Positions 1-11,414 of a stretch of 64,000 nt of DNA are shown here, piece by piece. The notes under the pieces were generated by a model. It searched no databases. It was not told the DNA's origin and worked only from the letters and a program-made list of their open reading frames with translations. The stretch comes from Casuarina equisetifolia (Eukaryota; Streptophyta; Magnoliopsida; Fagales; Casuarinaceae). The position numbers and the translations under genes were made by a program. The stretch lies in contig CM052357.1 of the NCBI GenBank assembly GCA_028551475.1, positions 18,585,931-18,649,930 of the forward strand, in the 5' to 3' direction. Positions within the stretch are counted from its first letter, which is position 1. Each line of letters starts with the position of its first letter.

Positions 1-271
1 TGCCATGAAACCTTCTGTAAAGAGGAAAGGCACTGCAAAACGTGTTGGTGGGAAAGCTGCTATGAGTAAGCTTAAAGTAAGCATTTTGTCGTATTATTTG
101 TCATGGGAAGATCTTTTTGGACTGCCCCCATTATTTTGCTTCCCCGACTATTCAAGCACGTGTCTGTAGTTTTTGGGAATAGGCGACTATAGGACTTTCA
201 CCTTTTACCTTAGTTTTCCGCTCTCTATCTGATTACTAAAAAGTTATCATTGGGTCATACAGGGATCTTGA
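1..271 (+). CDS. Partial 3' end of an unrecognised gene (basic C-terminus)
   Basis: Reading from base 2, an open, lysine-rich stretch of 25 codons (it includes KRKGTAKRVGGKAA) runs to base 76 and is followed by a good donor, GTAAGC, at 77. An acceptor (catacag) ends at 262. Joined there, the frame adds only Gly-Ser and a TGA at 269-271. This would be the basic tail of a protein whose main body lies left of the window. I do not recognise the family. A nuclear or nucleic-acid-binding protein would fit the charge, but that is a guess. The alternative is that this is chance coding potential or an unspliced 3' UTR. The minus-strand DECR gene ends about 380 bases downstream, so the two would be convergent. 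Confidence 0.3.
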
Positions 272-646
272 TTTGCCCTCAAAAGGTAGGTCTAGGACTA
301 TTGATTGTCGATGCTCGTGGATTTCACACTGGTTGGAAACTCATTTGAGAGGTCCGAAAAAAGGTCCTAAGTCTAAATCTGTAGTCATTTTCAAATCTCG
401 CTTGGAAATATTTGTATAAAGAAGCAGGAGACAGCAGAAGGATAAAAGAAAGCTGTGTATTAAGTTTGGTGTTCATGAGTTCTGCCGGATGTTTTCCTTC
501 CAACAGCAGAGTAAATACTTATATTCCCATCAGATTATTCAGTATCAATATCTATAATCATATTCATTCGAGGGTCCAGAGCTTATTTCTGCTGATGTTC
601 GAGGCTAATTATAATTAAAAGAAACGCAGTGCTACAAATTCAAGTA
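272..646. other. Convergent 3' flank, no gene seen
   Basis: This short stretch lies between the putative plus-strand gene end and the stop codon of the minus-strand DECR gene. It probably holds both 3' UTRs. No coding, RNA or repeat signal was seen. A plus-strand 68-codon open frame here has no recognisable composition and I do not count it. Confidence 0.5.
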
Positions 647-3600
647 TTAAAGCTTGCTTTTTGGAGCCACCCCAGTTGGTTCAGCTCTGGACCTCCTTTC
701 CACTGCTCGAGAGAGCTGCTTCACTGCCTCCTTGGGCATGGTGCGGGGTCTGCCCAGCCATTGTCCTCCAACAACCAAAGTTGTTCCATTCACATATTTT
801 CCTTGATAACACATGCATATAAGACTGTCAGTGCAGATGGCATCATGTGGAGAGAAAACGAAATGAAGAGAAAGTGTTTTTTTTTTTTTTTATTTATGCT
901 TTCACTGAATCCGGGAATGTCAGTGGTGGGGATATCAGAAACAACAAACGCTATTGGTTTGCTAGGTAACATTAATGAACAAACCCAAAATTGAATTTTA
1001 TGAGGCACGTTCTGGTTGATAATAGCAGAGAAAAGGACAAACAAAAAAGTTTAAATATCAAAAGACCACCTGCTACTCCTACCACTTTTCACATTATAAT
1101 ACATTTTGAGTTTCTTTTTTTTTCCTACCATATGCTCCAACTTTTTAGCCAGTGTGGCCCCCTTTTAATTGTCATTTAAATTGATAAGAAAAGCAGGTAG
1201 GATTAAATCACCAAGTTAAGACAAAAGAAAATGTTGTTTAAAGAAAAAAAAAAGGAGAAAGGCCCATGAAAGTGTAGGTTGCAAGACCATCAATTTGGAA
1301 CAATTGTCTGGTTAATTTTTTTTTTTTAATTTTTTTTTTCCTTTTACAAACTTCCAACTACCAATTTCCCCCCAAAAGACACCAGCCTTATTTTAGCAAA
1401 AGGTGGTAGCATCAAAAGATTGACATTTTAGGTTCGAATTTCAAAAGGAGCTGAAGCACAAGTTGATCTTTTGACTTTGTGCTCAAAAAGAAAAGAGAAG
1501 AACCGCAGAAAAATGTGAAAACTAGCTACGACACTTTATGAAGAAGAGTTTGTGGAAGAATGAGGCATACAAGGATAACTTTTTTGCCATATGTAGCGCC
1601 CTTTTTATTGTCCATTAACTTGATAACAAAAGCATGTGAAATTACATCACAGTCTAAACAAAGAAATTTTTTTTTTTTTTTTAAAAAAAAGAGTGAGCAA
1701 AGGCTTAAGCGCCGCACCAAAATTAAATCATAATCTTAAGGCAGAGAAAACTTATGTAAGAAAGCAAAAACTTAAGACCCACGTCCAAAATCCCTTAACC
1801 CTCTCAAGACAAAGAAAACTTTTGTAGGAAAGAAAAAGGAGAAAGCAAACACTTGAACCTCACAGCCATAGCTGTGGGTCTTAAGCTCCGTGACCATGCA
1901 GTTGCAACTACCTGACCATGGGGTTAGATATTCTTATTGGTTTGCCCCATTTTTATTTTAGCAAACTTCTAACTATCAATTTCCAAGGAAAAAAGACATC
2001 AGCCTTAAAATGCATAAGGCCATTAGCATAAAGTGGTCAAAGCAAAGAGTCGAAAATTTAGGTCTTAATTTGAAGAGTGGTTGAAGCAGAAGATCTTTTG
2101 GTTTTCTGTTTAAAAAGAAAAAAAAAAGAAAGAAAGAAAGAAAGAAACCTTTAGAAACATATGGAAACTTGCTGATAAAACTTTGTAACTAATCCTTTGC
2201 TTTATACTAATTTTGACAATATAACACCACATGAAGAAGAGTTTGTGGTATGAATGAACATACAAGGAAAACAAAGATAGATTGATGAGAAGAGCTTATA
2301 AATAGAATCTCACCGCATATATGAATCTTCATCCAAAATTGTCCCTCACAAAAGAAAGAGGAATGAATCAAATGTTTCTTATTTTCTTCTAAAGACACCT
2401 ATTTCAACACCACTACCATTTTGTATGAGGGTGTGTGGGCGTGCACACATGTAAGCTGTCTGAATTCCAACAGAAAATCATGGATGTGCACTGGTGCTTG
2501 TTTTAGTCAACTTTTGCAAGCAATCTATCCTGGAATCACTCCAAAATTCTATCTCCCCTCCACTCTCATTTTCCTTTTCTCATTCCCCCCAATATTGCAT
2601 TACAACTGAATAACCTCTCGAACACACCTTTAACTCAATACTGATTCGACAAAGGAAAGAAAAGACACTAGGGGATCATGCAGGTTGAATCATATTATCA
2701 CTAATCCTAATAGCTGAATCCCATGTTCATCGAACAACTATTGAGCAGAAATAGTTCCTCATTATGGAGACTTATATGCCCCTTAAAAATCTATTATTGA
2801 ATTGTACCAGCTTTTCACTCAGGAAGTTTTGCAAACACATTTGTGTTCCTTTCAATTGACTAGTTGCAGACGTTCTGATAGATGACTAATATCAAGGCAT
2901 TCAAACCATTAGCCAAGAATGACATACATTCTTGGGACTCCACAAAGACAAGTATTATGAAATTACACCTTTAATGCAGGACAATACAATACACACAAAG
3001 ATATAATATTAGTACATACGATTACTTACCCGCATCAGATGCAAGATAGAGAGCAGCCATAGCAATATCCCATTTCTCCCCCATTTTATGCAAAGGCATG
3101 TCCTCGTTATAGCTGCCCGTTATTTCCTTAGGTGCAAGTTTACTAACACCAGCAGTGCCTTGAATTGGTCCTGGTGCAATCCCATTGACTCTAATATCGT
3201 AATCTGTTCCCCACTCCAGTGCCAAACTTCTTGTAATGCTATCAACTGATGCCTGGTAAAAAAGAAAAGGATGTAAAGATATTTACTAGGTATCATAATT
3301 GAAACCATTATGCAAGTTGCAAACCCCAATTTACAAACCTTGGCAGCAGATACGTGAATTTGATACCAAGTAGCTGTATAATGCAAAGTTGCACTTATGT
3401 TTATGATTGTCCCACCATGAGATATGTCTTTCCCTGGTCCCGCTTTCTTGAGGTACTTTAGTGCCTCATGGCACATTGTAAAAGTGCCAACAGAATCTAT
3501 GTCCATTACTGCAGAGACCAATCAAACAGAAAAGCGTTGAACCACAACGTCTAAGAACCTCTATGAGCTGGAAACCATCCAAGAGCCCTACAATATGGAT

Positions 3601-5720
3601 TTGTTTCCAAAACGTTTTGACAGCAGCTAGTACAATAATAAATTCTGCGGAATTTAAATCAAAGCAGTTTATATGACGCTATAAATAAACTTTAGGGTTT
3701 TATCAAATTGCATTGTTATGGAGTTTGTTAATGACTTGGCCCCAATCTCCTCAAAAATTTGATTCTGCAGGATTATACTGCATCCTATAAAAGGAACCTT
3801 TCCATCTTTCGGAACCATATAAGAAGACCTCATGAGCATGTTCCTTTCATTCTTGTGAAATTCCTAGTGGAATAGGAAAGAAAAGTAATCCCTTTCATCA
3901 TCCTTCTCTCGAATGGACTAAATGGTTCGTGCTAGTTATTTTTCAGATTCCTTTGTAAAAGATGCTGAGTTCTCAACATAATACACCAGTCAACCTAACA
4001 TCAACCTGAAACAACTTAGCATGACTTCTAAGAAAGAACTAGGGATACAAAAAATGAAGAGATATAAAAACCAATCAAATATGAATAAAATGGAACGCTT
4101 TGATCCACATTTCTGGTCACACAACCTGTTTGGAAGCCTTTAGGGGATAGATCCTCTGCTGGTACAAGGAAATTGCCGGCTGCAGCATTCACCAGAATGT
4201 CAAGCCTGCCAAAACGCTTCACAGTTGATTCTAGAACCTTAACTGCATCTTCCCTTCTCCGAACATCTCCCTCAAGACCAATAGCCTGCAAAAATATGTT
4301 ATACAGGTTTCACTTGTGTAGTAATGGAATCAGATATCATCATTCAGAAAATGAAGCATCGTGGTGCCACTGCAATGACTATCAAACAGCAATAGGATCT
4401 AAGAAATCCACTGGACACAGAACCAGAGATAATTCTGCTGCAAAAGACAGAAATCAAGCGGAGAGAAGCAACCATTTTACAGAGACATATCACATTCCAC
4501 GCCCAACCGAAGGGAGATTTCTCTAATAACTTATGTGCAAGCCAAAAACCGAATATACAGAGGACCAATTATCCTACATTTGGGAGTCCGAGGAATAGAG
4601 AAATCAGGCAGTGATGCCATTATGAGCATCTGAAGCAAAATTTTAAATAATAGATTGAGAGCAAAGCCCATGCACAGCCTTTCAATTTGGAACTTCTATA
4701 TTGAAAATATATTGCAAGCATCTCTAGCACTTATAACACCTAGGCCCTCCTTTCATTTTCAAACTTGCCCAACGACCATGAACCCAAACATGCCTCCACA
4801 TGCAATTACTAGACATCATAAAGTGGAACCTAGGATTTCAACATAAGAGCATTGTCAAACCAGTTAAAACCATACAAGAACATCCAGTTGACAAATTAAG
4901 CTACCGAAGGGCCAACAATTTACGTTAAGATCACATTACTGAGACTAACATAGCATTGTGATCCTCTCCCATCTATGTTTGGACGTCACTTAGTTTCTTC
5001 ATGGACAACTATTTTTTGGTACTCACTGTTTACCCTAGCTCGGTCAGTTGCTGTCAGTTCAAGTACCGCGCATATGAACAAACGAATGAAAGCTACTGCT
5101 TGTCCAGGAAATCAGGGATTTTTCTTTTCTTTTCCACCGGAAGCTTTCAGTAAAATGTCTATAGCTCGGTCAAACAATGCTGACAAGCTCACAAGCGCTT
5201 GGCTTTTTTTGACAGAGGGCTGCACGCACTGTGGATGCTCCCTCACTAAACTATTCAACTAGGAAACCCATTAGCGCTTTTAGAGAAAATTTTTTAGCTG
5301 CAAAATCAAAGAATTGGTCAGGCTAGAATTTCATCACACTTCAGGGGCAGTAGTAAAACAACAAAGAACAATAAGGCTTGCGGTTTCCTCCATTTTCTGA
5401 TCCTTTCTCAAGACCCAAACAGGATCCAATTTTCACCCCACACGTAAAAGAGAGAGAAACATACAGAAATGAAACAAACCCAGTAGACCAAAACACCCAA
5501 AGCAGACAAGTGAAAGACAAGACAAGAATATTACAGGAATTCCCTGAGATTGAAGCGCCTCAACGGCAGCTTCAAGGACATGCCTGCGGCGGCCCATGAT
5601 AGCAATAGAGGCTCCATGCTTCCCCAGCTGATATGAAATCTCATACCCAATCCCTGAACCTCCTCCACTCAACAGCGCCACCTTTCCCCTCAGTATATTA
5701 GCCTTGAACGGAGACTCCAT
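647..5720 (-). CDS. Peroxisomal 2,4-dienoyl-CoA reductase (DECR, SDR family)
   Basis: Reduces 2,4-dienoyl-CoA with NADPH so that unsaturated fatty acids can pass through peroxisomal beta-oxidation. Five exons read on the minus strand: 5720-5535, 4285-4126, 3508-3339, 3252-3030 and 801-647, all with GT/AG borders. They total 894 nt and close in frame to 297 residues, the usual length of plant DECRs. The Rossmann dinucleotide motif GGGSGIG is at residues 19-25 and NAAAG at 95-99. The SDR active-site lysine is K172 in VSAAK. As is known for this branch, the classical YxxxK tyrosine is replaced (here by valine). The protein ends Ser-Lys-Leu, a canonical PTS1 peroxisome signal. The last intron is 2.2 kb and contains a tandem duplication. 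The start is the only ATG that opens the first exon. Nothing suggests damage. The identity is secure from the C-terminal RPRTMPKEAVKQLSRAVERR block and the PTS1. Confidence 0.93.
1140..2270. repeat. Diverged tandem duplication inside DECR intron 4
   Basis: Two copies of the same non-coding text lie side by side, about 1140-1580 and 1581-2270. Shared landmarks include the phrase around ccctttt-attgtc near 1160 and 1600, 'caatttcc...gacatcagcctta' near 1360 and 1980, and 'tgaagaagagtttgtgg' near 1540 and 2232. The second copy is longer because of extra sequence and a short (GAAA)n run at about 2120-2147. Divergence is substantial, so the duplication is old. No splice or coding role is visible. 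Confidence 0.65.
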
Positions 5721-6873
5721 TGCCGTGTCACTTTGTTTGTGTCTGTGGGTCTGCAGTCAGCTACTTGAGGAACATGTGCATATCCCGTTCAGACTGCCAC
5801 TGCGTGTCTTGGACGATGACAATGGAGAACGACAATGGACGGCGGGACATACAAATTGGAATATTCTGCTGGTTCTGATGTCGCGACTTTGTTTGCTCTC
5901 TTGCGATCTCTTTCTTGTGCCGTCCAAATATTATATGTCGACACATCCAGTCAGAAAAGGGAACTTCTAGGCAGCAATTAGTCTTCGAAATAATGGATGA
6001 GAAAGTAGTCTTCAACTTCTCTTGTAATCGTGTTTCCCCGTTTGACACTCGACTGAGTAACCACGGTCCACCTTGTTACTGGTACGATTCCGAACAATTG
6101 AATTTTGGGTAGAATATGAGTACAAAACCGTGGCTAATCCGAGAAGATAAAGAAAAGGAAGAACTACATTTCCAAAGCCACCTTGTTATTGTATGATTTC
6201 GAACGATTGTGGGGGAGAACCACATTTCTATGACCTCGTTTAAAGAATATTATCCTTTAATTTATTTATTAAACATAAGACTCTTACAAAAATTTTATTT
6301 TTTCTTATTTATAAATACAATATATAGGTTTTGGCCTAATACTACTTGACCAATCCCAATTATCTGTAACACACCTCTTCCGTTGGCATTTTCTAAGGAA
6401 ATTTTTGCTGCAAACGTGACAATCTGCTAAAAAGAAAACCCAATTGAGGTAGTTCATCTTGGAAAACGACTTTCACAAAAATGAACAGATTTATGAATTT
6501 GGGGTTAAGATATTCAATACAGCGCAAAAAAAAAAAAATGAACTTAATCGTTTCATGGCAGAAGCTTGATTATATACGAAGATAATTTTTTAATGCCATC
6601 TATTTTAAATACGTATTTTCAAATCTTATGATGAGATAGGTTTTAAAAGAATTCTAACCTGCAAATTGTTCAACAGAATAATTCTTACAACTAATATTAG
6701 AAAATTATGCATGTTTCTTTGAAAATCTTAAGGAACATCATATGCAAAACCAAGTAACTTAATATTTCTTACCGAAAAATAATTTGCTTCAATTTCCGAA
6801 ATGTCTTCTTCAAACTTTAAGCTTCAAATCTCAAGAAGTTGATATTTTTACTACATAATATGCTATATGATTA
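5721..6873. other. DECR upstream region and AT-rich intergenic DNA
   Basis: The first few hundred bases must contain the DECR promoter and 5' UTR (transcribed leftward). No specific element could be fixed. The rest is AT-rich with homopolymer runs and no gene or repeat that I could recognise. Confidence 0.5.
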
Positions 6874-7261
6874 TGTCAAAAGAGGAGAGAATGACCACAA
6901 AGATCGGATAAAAAGTTGTTTATTGATTGAGCATGTTAAAACAACACAAAAATAATGGGAGAAATTAATCCTAAAGTGATGAACAACATACACAAAAAAA
7001 AAAAAAAAATGAAGATTACAACAATTAAAATGGGGAACAGGACAATGCATGCTGCCCAAGAACTGTCACGTAGTCTGTCATCTCTGTTACATCCGGAAGC
7101 CTTTACAGTGAAGTTGTTCAACAAGTTTCACTGGGAAGGGAACCTTGGTCGCTATGAAAACGGATTGTTGGCTTGGCAGAGTGGCACGCTACGGAAGTCG
7201 ATATGAATTGACTCTCCAATGTGGCAACCACGTGGCTGCCTCATAAGCTCATATCCGAACA
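6874..7261 (-). repeat. Left LTR of the outer Copia (3' LTR in element orientation)
   Basis: Begins TG and ends CA on either strand reading. It matches 15338-15718 plus the fragment 11191-11207 on the other side. Common landmarks are 'ttgtttatt', 'catgttaaa', 'aggacaatgcatg' and the end 'aactcatatcc(a/g)aaca'. The RNase H tail of the element abuts it at 7262. Confidence 0.75.
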
Positions 7262-10200
7262 TGTATCTCCCAAGGTGATGGTTAATATGAGTTAATTGTG
7301 CTAATTTGCTCCCAATGCCTTGATTAATGCATCCACTAGTTGATCCTCAGTCCTAAGATGATCAATCTTTATGGGTCCATATCAAATTTTTTCATAGATA
7401 AAATGAGAATCCACATTTATGTGTTTAGAATGCTAATGAATAATGGGTTGGTTGCAAGCTTCATGACTGCTTTGCTATTGCAGTATAAAGTTATAGGCAA
7501 GCGATGTTGAGCCTGACATCTCTGAAGTAGTCCTGACAACAAAGTGATATGCAAAATGAGTATCTTTGCTTTATATTCAATTTCAGTGCAAGATCAATGT
7601 ATAATTCCTTATTTCTTGTTCTTCATGAAATTAATGTATCATTAAGCATAACACAAAATCCTGTAAGCAATTCTTTGCCATCTAGCATATGGTGTAATCT
7701 GAATTACAATATGTTCACATTTGATAAGTATGTCACTTGTCAAATGATTGCTTCCCAATATAGCTTTTCAGGTGAATGCATAAACTAAGCTAGATTATAG
7801 ACAATGTAAAAGATGTTAGACCTTATTATATTGAGGTAATTTAACTTTCTTATAAGTTATTAGTACTTCAACAAACCATATTATAATGGATCAAACCTAT
7901 TTTTGGTGGGTGGGTGAGGGGGTTGGGGTTATGTTTCTATTAATAGCCCTCAAATTCTTGTTTTCTATCTTTTTTTAGAGAAGAAAATTGGGTGCTTCAA
8001 ATAGTGGTTTACGGATTGTACATTACCTCGTATAGTAAAGTTCTTCAATCTCGTGCATAATTAACTAAATCCGAGGTACTAATTTCAAACATGAAATAGT
8101 GGCCCACTTTAACAATAGTGAAGCTTATGTCCATGTGGAGACTAATAAGTACAATTAAATCAAATACAAGATTAAATAGAGACCTAAAGCGAAGATTGCA
8201 TACCCAATTTAAATGATTGGAAAATTACTTCCAACCCATATTCTTTGATAAACTTATCAAAGGATTCCATTAGGTTATTCATTAGAAAAACATATCATAT
8301 GACTCTATTGATGGTGATAGAGTTATAGGAATATGGTCAAATTATGAAAATACTATGAATTTAACATTTGTCTCATGGTGATGACTAATAGAAGTATTAG
8401 TGGGTGATAATAGTTAAGGTAACTCGAGAGAGGACTAAAGGTTAGGTTGTGACTTAAAAACTTTGTGATAGGTTTAGTCATAGGCACCTGGAAAGAAGAA
8501 TGTGGTCATAGCTCTATTATGAAAAAGAAAAAATGTTCTCATAGAACTATATGCCCTAAATCACAAAAAAAGTATACCCTTCAAGATTGTAGTGTTTATA
8601 TCCTTTCTAACCTTAGGATACCTTATGAATATGCCGAGCATTATTTGTGGGACAAACTTACTTCTATATCCTATCACGATTGCATAACACATACATATAA
8701 AAACTCTAAGGAGAAAAAAAAACACTTCTTGACTTACAAAATAATTTCTCAAAAGATGTATCTCCATGCAAAATTGTAGATGGTATCCTATTTATGGAAT
8801 AGTTTGATATGAACACACATTCACCCTAAAGTTTGGCAAGCATTCTACTTTAAAACATCAATTCCTACCGAACATCTAAGGTGTTAAGGTGTTTTCATAC
8901 ATGCACTCTCATGCAAGATTCCATGTGATGAAAATAACTATTTTGTCTCATCATCAAGAGTGTTATTTGTTCTAACATATTTAATCTCAAATTGGTTTCT
9001 TGCTAAAGTAAGAAATTTCTCTAATTATTATAAAGTCACACTCTTGACTTTATGAAAAATATCTACATTTCTTAGGGAAAGGCATATATTATGGTCAAGA
9101 AATATCATGATCAATTGTAGATGGTTATCTTGTAAGGTCCTTAAACATTAACATGAATCAAATCAAAAGCCCATTGCACTATGTCATTGCATGTGGGAAA
9201 AAAATTGTGAATTTGTTTTGCAAGTGAATAAATCATGCAATGTTCCTTGTAAGTGATATTTAGAAATTTAAATTCATTGATAAATTTGAACTTAGCATTA
9301 GAAATATGTCTGAACATATAACGCTAAAGTTTGAAATTAAAATCATTACATATCAATAATGAGTTTACAAAACATAGGTCACACCTAAGAGATTGTATGA
9401 TAGTTTTGTATTAGAACATGCAACAAAATAATAAAACTAATTTTTCATCCTATCCAACCCTTTAACTTTACTCATCGAAAGATTCTAAAAGACATAAAAA
9501 TTGGCATTAAATATAACTTGACAATTGTTTTCAAGGTAGAATTTGGAAACAAATATCAAATTGCATTTAAAGTTTAGGAAATGCAATATCATGTACAATT
9601 TGAAATGTTTGAATATGTGTGTGTTTTTTGTGTTAGTAACCAAAATGCTATCATCATTTGAAAACTTAACTTTCTTAAATTTAGATGCATATGAAACAAT
9701 TGAAACTAAACATTAAAATTTTGTAGTAAGATGATCATTTGCTATAGAATCAATAATCCAATATCTACTAAGTAATTTAGGTGTACTTGCCATGTGAGCA
9801 TCACTTGATCAAAATCATTCTTTAGGAAATTTAGGACGATAATTGTTCACCACCAAATTAGCCATGACTTCCTCTTTATCACTTTTGTACCTTAGTGGAT
9901 AACCATTCAATTTATAATAATCTTTGTGCCTATGTCCATAAACCTTGTAATGCTCATGCTATAAAGCCATCAATTTGTAACATCTTTCCTTTTTGTGGCC
10001 TCTTTCTTTCCATAAAAATTAGACTTATTATCTTTTGCCTTGGCTTAAATGACATATTGTTTTGTACTGTATTTTCAATGTAAATGGCACATTCTTTCCA
10101 ATCAATTGGCCAACACCTCCAATAGTCCCCAAAACTTTAGTTTTTTAATAGTCCCATGCCTAGGGCTTTACTTGTTGCTTTAAGATCAATTTTTGCCACA

Positions 10201-11207
10201 ACAAAAATACTCTTAGTAATCATCTTACCCACTATGCTTTGGCAATACTTTGCCTTATAGACCATGGAAAACATTTTTATGATGTCCAATAAAAGGAGGC
10301 ATCATTGGAATCTACTTACATAGCATCATGTAACACTTATCTAATTTATAGAGAAATTTGTAAAATTTCATCATTTCTTGGTGGTCATTCCATGATTGCA
10401 AGATTGGAATTTTTAATGGGATGAGCTCCATTAAAATTATGTATTCATCCTATGGTTAAGGAAACTAGCTAAAGTAAGATGAAACTAACTCTACTTCTAA
10501 GTGGATTAGGCATAATTTGTTGATCAAATCATAAACCATAGATGGTTCAATTTGATTGCACTGAGCATGGAGCTTGACCTACATGGTGGTGACGTCTTTA
10601 ACATAAATAAGACCTCCATGAAGCTTCTTTGAGGTCAAATTAAGGATCTAGTTATGGCAAATAAAGTTACATCACTCCAAAGTGGTTGGAAAGAGGAACT
10701 AAGCAAAGGTTTTGGTTAGAAGCTATTGACAAACACAAGCTTGTTTTTAATTAATAGGCCAATCTTAATTGTCTTGCTCTAAATGACATAATTAAAGGTT
10801 CCAATGAGCAGGTAGAGTAGGTTCATGTAATTGGTTATTTGTAAGGGTAGATTTTTGGGCTCCTTTTCATGTGACATGGTGCATGGTAGAGTGCAAATCA
10901 ACCATTAGAGGATGCACCCCCGACCTTACTTCAGTAAGGTAGAACATAAGGGATGTTGCTAGATTAGTTGTCAAAATGTGTGGAGTAGAAGTTAACCATT
11001 GTGATGAGTGAAAAATAGAGCCCTAAAAAAAAATGGTCAAGGATGGTTGTAAGATGGAAAATGACCTTAAATTTTTCCAAATATAGGTTTGGTGTAAGAA
11101 AGCAAGAGAAAGTGATTTGGATTGAAACTAACATAGCTTCCTCATCAAAAATCTAAGAAACAAGGATTGTTTCTATGATGCTAAAGGATATGATCAACTC
11201 TAGAGAA

Positions 11208-11414
11208 TGAGTTAAGAAAGTAGAAAGAGATGAAGAAGAAAGGAAAGCTTCTTTCTATTTACATAATATTATGTATTAAGTACTACAATGGTATAGAAGA
11301 ATACAAGTATATATGAAAGAAAAAAATATTGACAATACTACCCCTATCTATCACTTTATAATGCTATAGTAGATGCTACAATAGACATGGCTTATGATAG
11401 TGACTAAGTTAACA
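11208..11414 (-). repeat. Left LTR of the inner Copia
   Basis: About 207 bp, starting TGAGTTAAGAA and ending GTTAACA on the plus strand. It matches 15138-15337, with shared landmarks 'aggaaagcttct' and 'atgctatagtagatgctat'. The Copia pol C-terminal coding similarity stops immediately to its right. Confidence 0.78.

Noticed and set aside
4173-4526. 117-codon plus-strand open frame over DECR exon 2
   Set aside because: Its first part is the antisense of a real DECR exon and the rest is intron. No independent coding support.
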